From assembly GCA_044353165.1 (NCBI GenBank), contig JBILCM010000003.1, forward strand, positions 13,782 through 77,781: a stretch of 64,000 bases of DNA, in the 5' to 3' direction. Origin of the DNA: JBILCM01 sp044353165 (lineage in GTDB: Bacteria; Bacillota; Bacilli; Paenibacillales; YIM-B00363). The position numbers and the translations under genes are program-made. The notes under the pieces are model-generated. The model had not been told where the DNA came from, made no database searches, and saw nothing but the letters and a program-made list of their open reading frames with translations. Positions 17,543-26,728 of the stretch are shown here, piece after piece. Position 1 is the stretch's first letter. Every line of letters starts with the position of its first letter.

Positions 17543-19120
17543 ATGACACGTTTCTGGGGAAAAGTGCTGTTCGGGACCATTCTGGCGAAGTGCACCCACG
17601 CCATTCTAGTGATAAAAGCGAAGGGCATACATACAAAACTGAATATCCGAATGAAGGACATGCTCAGGAACTTTGAGCCTTGGTTGGAGAAAAACCGATA
17701 CCGAGTTGCAAAGAATGCGGGTTATTTCTTTCTTTTTGTTGCCGTGTTGTTGATTTGTAACCAGTACGTTAAGAACAATATGAATGATGTGTACCGTGTG
17801 TTCATTCAAGATCAATTGATAGGCGAAATGAGTTCTCCTCTATTGATGGAGACGTTGCTCACAAAGAAACTTAAACAAGCGTCACTAGAGCATCCGAATG
17901 CAAGGTGGGTCTTGGACCGGGAACAGATTCGAATCGAAAGAAAGTCGATCTTCCGTGGAGCAGCTGAGGATGCCGAGACGTTAGCCACACTTGATGCCAA
18001 GATTCAAGCAAAGCCAACGGGCGTTCAAATCATCATTAATGGGAAAGCGCTTGCAATCGTGAAGGATGAAGCGACCGCCAAGGAAATACTAGATCAGGTG
18101 AAGCAAAGAGTCTCTACCGGTCAAGAGATCATCGAGGGTGTGACCACACTTGCTGCATCCACGAAGAAAGCATCCGACGACCGAATTTTGGGAGAGAGCA
18201 AGACCGATATGTTATCTGTTCGGATATTGGAACCGATTGAATTGCTTCATCGTGACATTAAACCGAATGATGTGATGGATAAGAAGACGGTCATCGACCT
18301 GCTTATTAACGGGAATATCCAACCTGCCAAATATGTTGTTAAGGAGGGTGACACACCCTCTACGATTGCGGAAAAACTGGATGTGCCCCTACAGCTGATC
18401 TATAACAAAAACCAACATCATAAAGATTTAATTGATCGTGACCTCATACGCATTGGTGATCTTCTGGACGTTACGATGCCTAAACCAGCTGTAACGATTG
18501 AGTCCGTTCAGAAAGTTACCGAAACGATTGCAATTACGCATGAAATTATTTACAAAGAGGACAAGACGATGCGTAATGGCTCTACCAAGACGATCCGTCC
18601 AGGGAAAGATGGCGTCAAGAAAGTTACCTATCTGCTTACCCGAATGAATGGCTTTATGGTTGAGGAAGAAATTACGAATGAGATCATTATTGATGAACCC
18701 ATTCCAGCCATCGTGAAGCGCGGTACGAGAATCATACGAGGCGAAGGTTCCGGGAAATTCATATGGCCTGTAATGTCGGGGCGCGTTTCGAGTGGTTATG
18801 GCAAACGTTGGGGACGTCAACATAAGGGAATAGATATTGTCTCTCGAAATCGGAACATCCTGGTGGCAGACCACGGCAAAGTGATATTTGCTGGGCGTAA
18901 AGATGACTATGGCAATGCAGTGATTGTAGATCATAAGAACGGTTATCAGACCTTATATGCTCATTTAAGTAAAATAACAGTGAAGGAAGGCTCTATTGTT
19001 GAGAAAGGTGATAAAATTGGCATTATGGGCGACACAGGCCGTTCCTTCGGCGTGCACCTGCATTTTGAAGTGATCGTCAACGGCAAGGAAAAAAATCCAA
19101 TGAGTTACTTGAGAATATAA
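17543..19120 (+). CDS. Membrane-anchored LysM/G5/M23 peptidoglycan endopeptidase
   Basis: Predicted cell-wall hydrolase of 525 residues. A single transmembrane segment (about 60-75, YFFLFVAVLLICNQYV) anchors it. A variable region follows, then a LysM domain (YVVKEGDTPSTIAEKLDVP), a G5 domain, and a C-terminal M23 domain with the zinc ligands HKGID and HLHFE. The length and domain set match proteins found between gyrA and walR in Paenibacillaceae. The ATG at 17543 has AGGAGG. Being just upstream of WalRK, a regulator of such hydrolases, it is a plausible member of that regulon, but no WalR box was verified. Confidence 0.88.
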   Translation: MTRFWGKVLFGTILAKCTHAILVIKAKGIHTKLNIRMKDMLRNFEPWLEKNRYRVAKNAGYFFLFVAVLLICNQYVKNNMNDVYRVFIQDQLIGEMSSPLLMETLLTKKLKQASLEHPNARWVLDREQIRIERKSIFRGAAEDAETLATLDAKIQAKPTGVQIIINGKALAIVKDEATAKEILDQVKQRVSTGQEIIEGVTTLAASTKKASDDRILGESKTDMLSVRILEPIELLHRDIKPNDVMDKKTVIDLLINGNIQPAKYVVKEGDTPSTIAEKLDVPLQLIYNKNQHHKDLIDRDLIRIGDLLDVTMPKPAVTIESVQKVTETIAITHEIIYKEDKTMRNGSTKTIRPGKDGVKKVTYLLTRMNGFMVEEEITNEIIIDEPIPAIVKRGTRIIRGEGSGKFIWPVMSGRVSSGYGKRWGRQHKGIDIVSRNRNILVADHGKVIFAGRKDDYGNAVIVDHKNGYQTLYAHLSKITVKEGSIVEKGDKIGIMGDTGRSFGVHLHFEVIVNGKEKNPMSYLRI

Positions 19121-19130
19121 TGAAATCATG

Positions 19131-19171
19131 AGGGGGAAGACGAGCTGCGGTTCGTCTCACGCCCCTTTTTT
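19131..19171 (+). terminator. Terminator after the M23 peptidase gene
   Basis: An outer AGGGG/CCCCT pair encloses an AGACGA/TCGTCT stem, and TTTTTT follows. It separates the peptidase gene from walR. Confidence 0.8.
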
Positions 19172-19202
19172 ATGTTAAAATGACTTCAAAGGCGGTGAAC
19201 TC

Positions 19203-19943
19203 ATGATGCATGGAAAAATCCTTGTGGTTGACGATGAAAAGCCGATTGCCGAAATTCTGAAGTTCAGTTTGGAAAAAGAGGGTTATGAGGTCGTGTGCGC
19301 ATATGATGGGTTGGCAGCTGTAGAACTGGCACTAAGCGAAGACCCGGATCTTATTCTGCTAGACTTGATGTTGCCTTTCAAGGATGGGATGGATGTTTGT
19401 CGGGAAGTACGCGCAAAGCTAAGCATACCCATCATCATGTTAACTGCTAAAGATACGGAGTTGGATAAAGTGTTGGGTTTGGAACTTGGTGCAGATGATT
19501 ATGTGACCAAACCTTTCTCCAATCGGGAATTATTGGCACGGGTCAGAGCTCACTTGCGTCGACAATCCAAATGGAACACAACATCTACTTCAGACACGGT
19601 AGACACTTCCGCGAGTAATAAGTTCAGGATATTCCACTTCCTGATTGACAGCGACATGTATGTTCTCTACAAAGATGGGAATCCGATCGATTTAACACAT
19701 CGAGAATTTGAACTCATCCATTACTTGGCCAAACATAGCGGGAAAGTGATGACGCGAGAACATCTCCTTCAAGCCGTATGGGGGTTTGAATATTTTGGCG
19801 ATGTACGAACGGTGGATGTCACGGTTCGCAGACTACGTGAAAAAATCGAAGATGACCCAAGCAAGCCCGAGTATATTCTTACACGTCGAGGACTTGGGTA
19901 CCTCATGCGAAACCCCAAAATCGGAGGATTTCCCGGGCAATGA
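19203..19943 (+). CDS. walR: Response regulator WalR (YycF)
   Basis: OmpR/PhoB-type regulator of cell-wall metabolism, essential in many Bacillota. The 246 residues have a receiver domain with the acidic pocket VVDDE at 9-12 and the phospho-acceptor Asp54 (LLDLMLP), a conserved Thr/Lys pair, and a winged-helix output domain ending with RTVDVTVRRLREKIEDDPSKP. The linker (about 120-142) is Ser/Thr-rich and longer than in Bacillus WalR. The start has AAAGGCGGTG upstream, and the stop overlaps walK. Confidence 0.96.
   Translation: MMHGKILVVDDEKPIAEILKFSLEKEGYEVVCAYDGLAAVELALSEDPDLILLDLMLPFKDGMDVCREVRAKLSIPIIMLTAKDTELDKVLGLELGADDYVTKPFSNRELLARVRAHLRRQSKWNTTSTSDTVDTSASNKFRIFHFLIDSDMYVLYKDGNPIDLTHREFELIHYLAKHSGKVMTREHLLQAVWGFEYFGDVRTVDVTVRRLREKIEDDPSKPEYILTRRGLGYLMRNPKIGGFPGQ
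19928..19941. promoter_or_regulatory. Candidate Noc-binding site (NBS)
   Basis: ATTTCCCGGGCAAT differs at one position from the Bacillus Noc-binding consensus ATTTCCCGGGAAAT. It lies within the walR 3' end and touches the walK start codon. A palindromic core of this kind can occur by chance in coding DNA, so binding is a hypothesis. Confidence 0.45.
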
Positions 19944-21790
19944 AAGCCTTCCGTCAACTGCAAACCATCCAAATGCGGCTGATCATCATCTATGTATTGC
20001 TTATATTGGTTGCAATGCAGCTTATTGGCGTGTATTTTATTCGAACGCTAGAAGACTCATTCTACGGCAATTTCAAAGAGAACATATACAACGAAGCGCA
20101 TCTATTGGCTGAGTATGTTGAGGATTATTTGGACGTTGCTACATCTGATGGGAATCAAACATATGATGATTTGAATATTTTTATTCAGAATTTATTTGCA
20201 ACGAATAACACAGAAATTCAAGTCATCGACATGAATGGTATCATTGTAAGTGCATCAGGACAACAATTCGATGGATTCGTGGGTCAGAAGAATGCTCAGC
20301 TCGAAGTGAGCCGTGCGCTACAAGGCATTCGCGGCAACGAACGAACGATGATGGATTCGGATGGACAACGCAAATTATCAATTGCTATGCCTGTTCGCAC
20401 GGATGGCAAAGTGATCGGCGCGATCTATGTCGTTTCATCGATGGAAGGCTTGTTCTCGACGATGAATCGTATCAAACAGTTCTTATTTACGGGAACACTG
20501 ATTGCACTTGTGCTCACAGCATTGCTAGGGATCATCCTTTCAAATATGATTACAGCACCAATCAAAGAAATTACAAATAAGGCTGCGGCTATGGCTGTTG
20601 GCAACCTGGATCAGCAGGTTCATGTGTTAACTGGCGATGAGATTGGTCAATTGGGCCTTGCATTCAATGATATGACGCAGCGATTGAGAGAAGCGCTCTT
20701 CTCCATCGAGGAGGAGAAAGAAAAATTAGCATCGATATTATCGAATATGAGTGATGGTGTCATTGCTGCAGACGAACAACGTCGTGTTATTGTCATGAAC
20801 CGACGGGCAAGAGCTATGTTGGCCATTCCTGCGGATCAATCAGTTGAAGGGCAGGAAGTCTTGACATTGCTGCAACTCACTGCGGGGGAAGTTTCCGAGC
20901 ATGCTTGGCAGCAGGGGGCAGTTCACGTTGTGAAACTCAAACCTACCGAGATAAATGAAGAATCCTTGACGGCAAAAATCACATACTCACCCATCCAACG
21001 CAGAGGGCTAGGTGTCATAGGGACGGTGCTGTTACTTCATGATGTGACCGAGCAAGAACAAATGGAAACATCAAGAAAAGAATTTGTTGCCAACGTATCG
21101 CATGAATTACGCACCCCCCTCACAACGATAAAAAGTTATTTGGAAGCATTAGACGAAGGCGTCATCGAAGATCCCAGTTTAGCCCAACGTTTTATTGGCG
21201 TTACACGCAACGAGACGGAACGAATGATTCGACTTGTCACGGATCTGTTGCATCTGTCACGCTTGGACTCGCATCAGCTGAAGTTGCGCCGTGAAACGTT
21301 GAATATTGTGACCATCTTGGAAGAGGTGGCCGACCGGTTTTCCGTACAAGCGAGTCAACGCAGCATGGAACTTATCGTGGAATCCGACATCGATGAATTG
21401 TTAGTGTATGCCGATCGGGATGCGATCGATCAAGTGTTGGACAACTTAATTTCGAATGCTATGAAATTCAGTCCCAAAGGTGGGGAAGTTAAATTAGAAG
21501 CACAACGGATTGATGTGAATTCGACAATGCCTACTGAGAAAATTGAAATTTCGATCCGTGACCAAGGCACGGGTATTCCAAAGAAAGACTTGGATCGAAT
21601 TTTTGAACGTTTCTACCGAGTGGATAAGGCGCGGTCGCGTGACATGGGCGGAACAGGTTTGGGACTAAGTATTGCCCTGGAAATTGTGAAGGCGCATGGG
21701 GGGACGATCCGAATTGATTCGCAGGTCGGAGCGGGGACACGGGTGGTGTTCACACTTCCTACCAAGCCGGGGGAGCGTGAAAGAAGATAA
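19940..21790 (+). CDS. walK: Sensor histidine kinase WalK (YycG)
   Basis: Membrane kinase partner of WalR. The 616 residues show a first membrane segment (about 13-33), an extracytoplasmic PAS-like domain, a second segment (about 180-202), a HAMP domain, a cytoplasmic PAS domain (about 262-370), the HisKA box FVANVSHELRTPL with His388 as phospho-acceptor, and an HATPase domain with N-box DNLISNAMKFS and GTGLGLSIA. The ATGA overlap with walR means coupled translation. WalH and WalI, encoded next, are known to modulate this kinase. Confidence 0.97.
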   Translation: MKAFRQLQTIQMRLIIIYVLLILVAMQLIGVYFIRTLEDSFYGNFKENIYNEAHLLAEYVEDYLDVATSDGNQTYDDLNIFIQNLFATNNTEIQVIDMNGIIVSASGQQFDGFVGQKNAQLEVSRALQGIRGNERTMMDSDGQRKLSIAMPVRTDGKVIGAIYVVSSMEGLFSTMNRIKQFLFTGTLIALVLTALLGIILSNMITAPIKEITNKAAAMAVGNLDQQVHVLTGDEIGQLGLAFNDMTQRLREALFSIEEEKEKLASILSNMSDGVIAADEQRRVIVMNRRARAMLAIPADQSVEGQEVLTLLQLTAGEVSEHAWQQGAVHVVKLKPTEINEESLTAKITYSPIQRRGLGVIGTVLLLHDVTEQEQMETSRKEFVANVSHELRTPLTTIKSYLEALDEGVIEDPSLAQRFIGVTRNETERMIRLVTDLLHLSRLDSHQLKLRRETLNIVTILEEVADRFSVQASQRSMELIVESDIDELLVYADRDAIDQVLDNLISNAMKFSPKGGEVKLEAQRIDVNSTMPTEKIEISIRDQGTGIPKKDLDRIFERFYRVDKARSRDMGGTGLGLSIALEIVKAHGGTIRIDSQVGAGTRVVFTLPTKPGERERR

Positions 21791-23097
21791 TGGAGTCTGC
21801 CAAAACGTTATTCTTGGTCACGCTGGTTGCTGCAAGTCTCATTCAAAGTTATTTGTTGGTGAACAGTTCACCAAACTTCGAAGAGAGCATACAAACTGAA
21901 TTCGTTGAGACGGAGTTGACTGGAACACAGTCTGAGATGGTTGCACTGGTTGAGCCGCAAGATATTGTCCTTCATTACGGCGATAATGAACATGTTATGC
22001 TCTATCCCCGAATGATTTTCTATGAGATGATTATGAACATTGTCAAACAGCGTTCGTTCGGCGATTTGCGTGTTGCGAGTGATGCGAATGAAGTATGGTC
22101 CATTGCCAATCAGGCGATTCAAGGCATTGAAATTCGTTTCCCTGAGTCATTGCCTCTTACGGTTATTCAGCAGGCGATCAATGTGCAAGGCGAAGATTTG
22201 GCCAATTTGATGAGGATTGACAGGGTATATATATATTCGCGCTCCGATCGGGAAGAAGTTCGTGTCTTCTTCTTAAACACCAGAAGTCAGATGGCCTATG
22301 AAGCCATGAATGCTGACTTAACGGCGAAGGATGTAGAGCGGTTCGTTGGTTTTGGTGAAATGAAGTCAAGGTATGCGCGCTTCGATAACAAGCACTACAT
22401 ACCGTTGGAACCGCTCGTTATGATACAATATGAGTTTCCATATCGAGTGTTCTCAGGGGAACAACTGCAGCGAAGTCTATTTCCCGATCCTTATAGCACC
22501 CGAAATTTAAAGGAGCGTGATGGATCAGAAATCTATACAGACGGTAAGCGGGGCCTAAGGCTCTCAGCAAATACACAACAGATGAGATACACGAATCCAG
22601 CCGCGCCTGCAGAAGGATCACAGAATATATTGGATACCGTGCGCTCTGCCATTCAGTTTATTAATCGGCACGGGGGTTGGAATGGCGATTACATGTTGCA
22701 AAGCATTAGCAACAGTCGTGAGATTTCAGGAGAACAAAATATCACGTTCCGTCATTATGTAGGTTCCTATTCTGGGGCGTATCCTGTAATATCCCTGACG
22801 AATACGATCCCATTCGGTGATATAAACATTACTTTGCGAAATCGCGTAATTACAGGATATGAGCGTTCTGTTATGCAACTCGAAGGAAGCGCCGTCGCAA
22901 GAACGCAGGTAGTGCTTATGGGCAGTGACAACTTGTTGGATTTACTGAACGCTTATCCAGACCGTGAACAAATCAAACATGTGTATCCCGCTTATCGAGT
23001 GCGACATAAGGAGACGAGCATTCAATTCGAACCGTTCTGGGCGGTTGAAATGCAAGACGGCAGTGTGCGTGCTTTGGTGAAGGGAGGCGCACCGTAA
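21790..23097 (+). CDS. walH: WalRK accessory protein WalH (YycH)
   Basis: Membrane-anchored negative regulator of WalK in Bacillus. The 435 residues begin with one transmembrane helix (about residues 4-20) and continue as an extracytoplasmic YycH-type region. Sequence conservation in this family is low, so the call rests on position, length, topology and the start-stop overlaps (ATGG) with walK and walI. Residues after about 270 (FRHYVGSYSGAYPVIS) resemble the YycH C-terminal domain. Confidence 0.9.
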   Translation: MESAKTLFLVTLVAASLIQSYLLVNSSPNFEESIQTEFVETELTGTQSEMVALVEPQDIVLHYGDNEHVMLYPRMIFYEMIMNIVKQRSFGDLRVASDANEVWSIANQAIQGIEIRFPESLPLTVIQQAINVQGEDLANLMRIDRVYIYSRSDREEVRVFFLNTRSQMAYEAMNADLTAKDVERFVGFGEMKSRYARFDNKHYIPLEPLVMIQYEFPYRVFSGEQLQRSLFPDPYSTRNLKERDGSEIYTDGKRGLRLSANTQQMRYTNPAAPAEGSQNILDTVRSAIQFINRHGGWNGDYMLQSISNSREISGEQNITFRHYVGSYSGAYPVISLTNTIPFGDINITLRNRVITGYERSVMQLEGSAVARTQVVLMGSDNLLDLLNAYPDREQIKHVYPAYRVRHKETSIQFEPFWAVEMQDGSVRALVKGGAP

Positions 23098-23849
23098 TGG
23101 ATTGGAGTCGCGCAAAATCATTGCTCATCATCGCGTTTCTTGTGTTAAATTTATTATTAGGTTATCAGCTTTGGATGGATGAGCTAAACTTAACGATTTT
23201 TTCGAAACAAGCCTCCCAACGGGAGGAATTGAATCGGTTGCTAACGTCCAAAGACATTCGGTTGGCATGTGAAATTCCAGCAAAAACCCCGGCGCTGCAA
23301 GAAATTACAGTGCGATTCGCCAAGGAACAGCAAGCCTTGGAGGAGCAACAGGAAATGGAAAGACTTGTTTCCCCACTCCCTGTAAGTATACTTGATAATC
23401 GCAAGGCACTAGTAGAGAGGTTAATTGAGCATATACCTGTAATTAAAGATTATGTCCCCGATCCTTATGCATTCCGTAGTGAGGGTGTCGTATTGGTGAT
23501 GAACCAAATGTACCGCGATCTACCGATGTTCGAAGCGAGATTAGAATTCGTGCAAGAGAATGCATGGGTCACAGGTTACCGTATGTCTTATGCGGAAGTT
23601 GATACATCCGCGACTACGGATGCTCCGAAGATTTTATCGGCACATACCATATTGGTCAATTTAGCAGAGATGTATTTACCTTCAGGAACGGTAATTTCAG
23701 ATGTCAGACTTGGTTATCACGGTCCCATTTTTGAATCTGAGAAGCGCGTCTTGGCACCGTACTGGAGAGTTGTGGTATCTAACGGGGACACGTATTATGT
23801 GCACGCCATGAATGGCGCTGTTGAAGGGCCATCGTCAAAATACAGATAG
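23097..23849 (+). CDS. walI: WalRK accessory protein WalI (YycI)
   Basis: Second membrane-anchored regulator that forms a complex with WalH and WalK. The 250 residues start with MDWSRAKSLLIIAFLVLNLLL, the usual YycI N-terminal anchor with the WSRAK motif, followed by an extracytoplasmic domain ending WRVVVSNGDTYYVHAMNG. It overlaps the walH stop by one base. Confidence 0.92.
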   Translation: MDWSRAKSLLIIAFLVLNLLLGYQLWMDELNLTIFSKQASQREELNRLLTSKDIRLACEIPAKTPALQEITVRFAKEQQALEEQQEMERLVSPLPVSILDNRKALVERLIEHIPVIKDYVPDPYAFRSEGVVLVMNQMYRDLPMFEARLEFVQENAWVTGYRMSYAEVDTSATTDAPKILSAHTILVNLAEMYLPSGTVISDVRLGYHGPIFESEKRVLAPYWRVVVSNGDTYYVHAMNGAVEGPSSKYR

Positions 23850-23861
23850 GATGAGTCATGT

Positions 23862-24677
23862 ATGGCAATTCGGTTTTCGGTATTATCCAGTGGATCTACA
23901 GGCAACGCGACTTTAATCGAATGTGAATCGTTGCGCATTCTCCTTGACGCTGGACTTAGTGCGAAGCGGCTAGAATTTCTGTTGACAGCACAAGGTATTG
24001 ATCCGGGTTCACTAAGCGGTGTATTGGTCACGCACGAACACGCTGACCATGTACATGGACTGGGTGCTTTCGCAAGAAAACATAAGCTTCCTGTATACGC
24101 CAACCTCAAAACGTGGAATGCATTGGATCGCACGGTGGGGGATTTGGAGGAGGGTCAACGCAAACATTTTATCACAGGAGAAACGATTGTGTTCGGTTCC
24201 ATGACGGTGGAATCGTTCCCCATATCCCATGATGCAGCGGAACCCGTAGCGTACAATTTCTACGATGGTCAAGCAAAATTGAGTATTGCCACAGACATTG
24301 GGTATATGAGTCCGATTGTGCGCGAGAAAATCAAAGATGCGGACGTGATCGTGCTTGAGGCCAATCACGACATTCAGATGCTGCGTGTGGGCAAATATCC
24401 TTGGAATATTAAGCGGCGCATCTTGAGTGACGTCGGTCATCTTTCCAACGAAGCTGCGGGTGAAGCGTTATGTGATGTGATCTCAGCTAGGACGAAGCGC
24501 GTCTATTTGGCGCATCTTAGCCGGGAACACAATATGTTGGATTTAGCCAAGCTCACGGTGAATAATATATTGTATGATTCGGGTGTTTATGCCGATGGCC
24601 GGAATGTAACGCTCATGGATACGTACTACGATCGCCCCACAGCTTGGGATCGGGTTGAATCGATGGCCGTTGTGTAA
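23862..24677 (+). CDS. walJ: Metallo-beta-lactamase-fold exonuclease WalJ (YycJ)
   Basis: Cytoplasmic metallo-beta-lactamase-fold nuclease; the Bacillus homologue is a 5'-3' exonuclease involved in mismatch repair. The 271 residues have the metal-binding motif THEHADH (His58, His60, Asp62, His63) and later SHDAAEP, ATDIGYM and LAHLSREHN. The gene starts 12 bases after walI and closes the wal operon; htrA has its own promoter. Confidence 0.94.
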   Translation: MAIRFSVLSSGSTGNATLIECESLRILLDAGLSAKRLEFLLTAQGIDPGSLSGVLVTHEHADHVHGLGAFARKHKLPVYANLKTWNALDRTVGDLEEGQRKHFITGETIVFGSMTVESFPISHDAAEPVAYNFYDGQAKLSIATDIGYMSPIVREKIKDADVIVLEANHDIQMLRVGKYPWNIKRRILSDVGHLSNEAAGEALCDVISARTKRVYLAHLSREHNMLDLAKLTVNNILYDSGVYADGRNVTLMDTYYDRPTAWDRVESMAVV

Positions 24678-24698
24678 TTCTAAAACATTCGCATTTTT

Positions 24699-24727
24699 TT
24701 GAGAAGTCTGTTTTTTTTAGGTAAAAT
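24699..24727 (+). promoter_or_regulatory. Sigma-A-like promoter of htrA
   Basis: TTGAGA (24699-24704), 17-base spacer, TAAAAT (24722-24727), 38 bases before the htrA start. Confidence 0.6.
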
Positions 24728-24764
24728 GATTATAGAGACATAACACATAAAGGGGGGCGTTGCT

Positions 24765-25976
24765 GTGGGACTTTTTGACGATGAATTTTATTCATCCAAA
24801 GTGTCATATCGGGAACGTAGAAGGGTATCGAAAGACCTCTGGCCTGCATGGCGTAGTCATACCCGTTGGACGCCCACCATTGTAATAGCTTCTGTTATTG
24901 GTGTCATTGTGCTTCTGGTGATTGTCATCTTGTTGTGGTCGGATCCCGCTGAAGAAGATGGGCGTGAAACCAACATTGCCCAGACCCCTACGACAAGTCA
25001 GCCCGTGGGTGTTGTTGATGTTGTGCAGCAGATGAAACCTGCGATTGTCAGTGTGATCAGTATGCAGAATGGGTACGATCAACAACGGGAAGAATCCGGC
25101 ATTGGTTCGGGGATTATATATAGATTAGACGGGTCAACGGGCAGAGTCGTAACGAATCACCATGTCATTGAAGGCGCCTCTTCGGTCGAGATCGTCCTCT
25201 CGAATGGCGAGCGTCTGGAGGCAGAAGTGGTGGGTTCCGATGCGCTAACGGACTTGGCGGTGCTTAAAGTGGAGAGTCGCAAAATGATTGGCGTTGCTCA
25301 GTTTGGCGATTCTGATCTTCTTCAAGAGGGGGAGGCGGCCATTGCCATTGGTCACCCCTTCGGCCTCGGGTACTCACCGACGTTCACCTTGGGTATTATC
25401 TCATCGCTGGATCGGGTTATTCCCATATCGTTGTCGATGGATGAAAGTATTGATTGGGAGATGCGTTTATTGCAGACGGACGCTGCCATCAACCATGGGA
25501 ATAGCGGCGGCGCTTTGGTGAATCTGGATGGGAAGGTCATCGGCATTAATTCGATGAAAGTGTCGCAGTACGGTGTGGAAGGACTTGGGTTTGCGATTCC
25601 GATCAACCAAGCAATACCGATTATTAGCGAGCTGGAGAAATACGGTAAAGTGAGAAGGCCGTACCTTGGTGTGGCGACGGTTGATTTGAAGGTGTATGTA
25701 AGTAAGGATGAAGAATCGAATGATAACCTTACGTTGCCTGAGGATGTAGAAGACGGCGCCATTGTACTTGAATCTTACGGACCGGCAGAAGAAGCCGGGA
25801 TCAAGACCAATGATATCATCGTGGCGTTGGATGGGAAGCCGATAAGCAGCACGCTGGACCTTCGCAAATATTTGTACGGCAACAAAAAAATCAATGAATC
25901 AATCTTGGTCGATTTCTATCGTGATGGCAAGCGGAAATTCGTCGATGTGAAATTGATTGAAACCCCGGAGAAGTAA
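24765..25976 (+). CDS. htrA: HtrA/DegP-type serine protease (YycK/HtrC position)
   Basis: Membrane-anchored quality-control protease with a GTG start. The 403 residues comprise a cytoplasmic N-terminus, one membrane helix (about 37-58), a chymotrypsin-like domain with triad His133 (TNHHVIEG), Asp163 (LTDLAVLKV) and Ser248 (HGNSGGAL), and one PDZ domain (about 300-395). The location between walJ and rlmH is that of Bacillus YycK/HtrC, and the gene probably responds to envelope stress. Confidence 0.94.
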   Translation: MGLFDDEFYSSKVSYRERRRVSKDLWPAWRSHTRWTPTIVIASVIGVIVLLVIVILLWSDPAEEDGRETNIAQTPTTSQPVGVVDVVQQMKPAIVSVISMQNGYDQQREESGIGSGIIYRLDGSTGRVVTNHHVIEGASSVEIVLSNGERLEAEVVGSDALTDLAVLKVESRKMIGVAQFGDSDLLQEGEAAIAIGHPFGLGYSPTFTLGIISSLDRVIPISLSMDESIDWEMRLLQTDAAINHGNSGGALVNLDGKVIGINSMKVSQYGVEGLGFAIPINQAIPIISELEKYGKVRRPYLGVATVDLKVYVSKDEESNDNLTLPEDVEDGAIVLESYGPAEEAGIKTNDIIVALDGKPISSTLDLRKYLYGNKKINESILVDFYRDGKRKFVDVKLIETPEK

Positions 25977-25982
25977 TCGCAT

Positions 25983-26465
25983 ATGATGCATCTTCGAATT
26001 GTGGCTGTAGGCAAGGTAAGAGAAAAATATTTGGCGCAGGGGATCGCTGAGTATGTCAAGCGGTTGGGTCTTTATGCCCGACTGGAAATATTGGAATTGT
26101 CAGATGAAGCTGCGCCGGAGACGATGAGTAAAGCCGAAGAAGAGAAAGTTCGGATGAAGGAAGGTCAGCGAATCCTGGACAAAATAAAACCCGACGAAGT
26201 GGTGTTCGCGCTCGCCATCGAAGGGGAGATGTGGACTTCAGAGCAACTGTCCGCTCACCTGTCGGAACTTGCCACCTACGGACGCAGTCAGATCGCTTTC
26301 GTCATCGGCGGCAGCCACGGGCTTTCGCAAGACGTGTTGCGCCGCGCAGACGTGAGGTTGTCATTCGGGCGCATCACCTACCCGCACCAACTCATTCGCC
26401 TTGTGCTGGCGGAGCAGCTGTACCGCGCATGCAAGATCGCGCGCGGGGAGGCGTATCATAAGTGA
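25983..26465 (+). CDS. rlmH: 23S rRNA pseudouridine-1915 N3-methyltransferase RlmH
   Basis: SPOUT-class methyltransferase acting on pseudouridine 1915 in helix 69 of 23S rRNA. The 160 residues include VGKVREKYL at the N-terminus, the SAM-binding trefoil knot IGGSHGLSQDV, and the C-terminal TYPHQLIRLVLAEQLYRACKIARGEAYHK-type end (shown in part). It is the last gene of the conserved oriC-proximal block; decayed accessory DNA begins directly after its stop codon. Confidence 0.96.
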   Translation: MMHLRIVAVGKVREKYLAQGIAEYVKRLGLYARLEILELSDEAAPETMSKAEEEKVRMKEGQRILDKIKPDEVVFALAIEGEMWTSEQLSAHLSELATYGRSQIAFVIGGSHGLSQDVLRRADVRLSFGRITYPHQLIRLVLAEQLYRACKIARGEAYHK

Positions 26466-26511
26466 CTGTGGGAAGGTCTGGGTTTCAGTAAACCAAGGCA
26501 TTCGGCACCCC

Positions 26512-26535
26512 CTAATTATTCGTTATCCAGATTAC
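26512..26535 (+). repeat. 24-base repeat, copy 1
   Basis: The 24 bases from 26512 to 26535, starting CTAATTATTCG, recur exactly at 43379-43402, with further partial similarity on both sides (TGGAG after it). One frame reads PLIIRYPDY in both copies, so it may be the 3' end of a lost gene family. It abuts a DUF6194 remnant here. Confidence 0.7.
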
Positions 26536-26550
26536 ATGGAGGAGGTGATT

Positions 26551-26728
26551 TTGTAAATCCAAATGAAATAGTGAACCTGATCACTTCTAACTTTGATGGT
26601 GTTGTGGTTAAATCAAGCTGGGGTGAAACCTCGTTCTTTTATAATCCATGATATCTACTTCCTAATGGTGTGTATTTTTGCACAATTAAAGAAAAAGACT
26701 GAGCGAATGATAAGTCCTCGAAATTAAT
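26551..26728 (+). pseudogene. DUF6194-family protein, 5' fragment with two in-frame stops
   Basis: The DNA closely matches 44939-45110 of the intact DUF6194 gene. Shared translation includes NPNEIV, TSNFDGVVVKSSWGETS and CTIKEKD. Here TGA interrupts after FYNP (26650-26652) and again after KEKD. The alignment stops abruptly where a Fic-type sequence begins at about 26727. AGGAGGTGATT at the front is a good Shine-Dalgarno left from the ancestor. A duplicated, then decayed, gene. Confidence 0.85.

Noticed and set aside
18428..18934. 168-codon open frame opposite the M23 peptidase gene
   Set aside because: Wholly antisense to a clearly coding gene and without family features.
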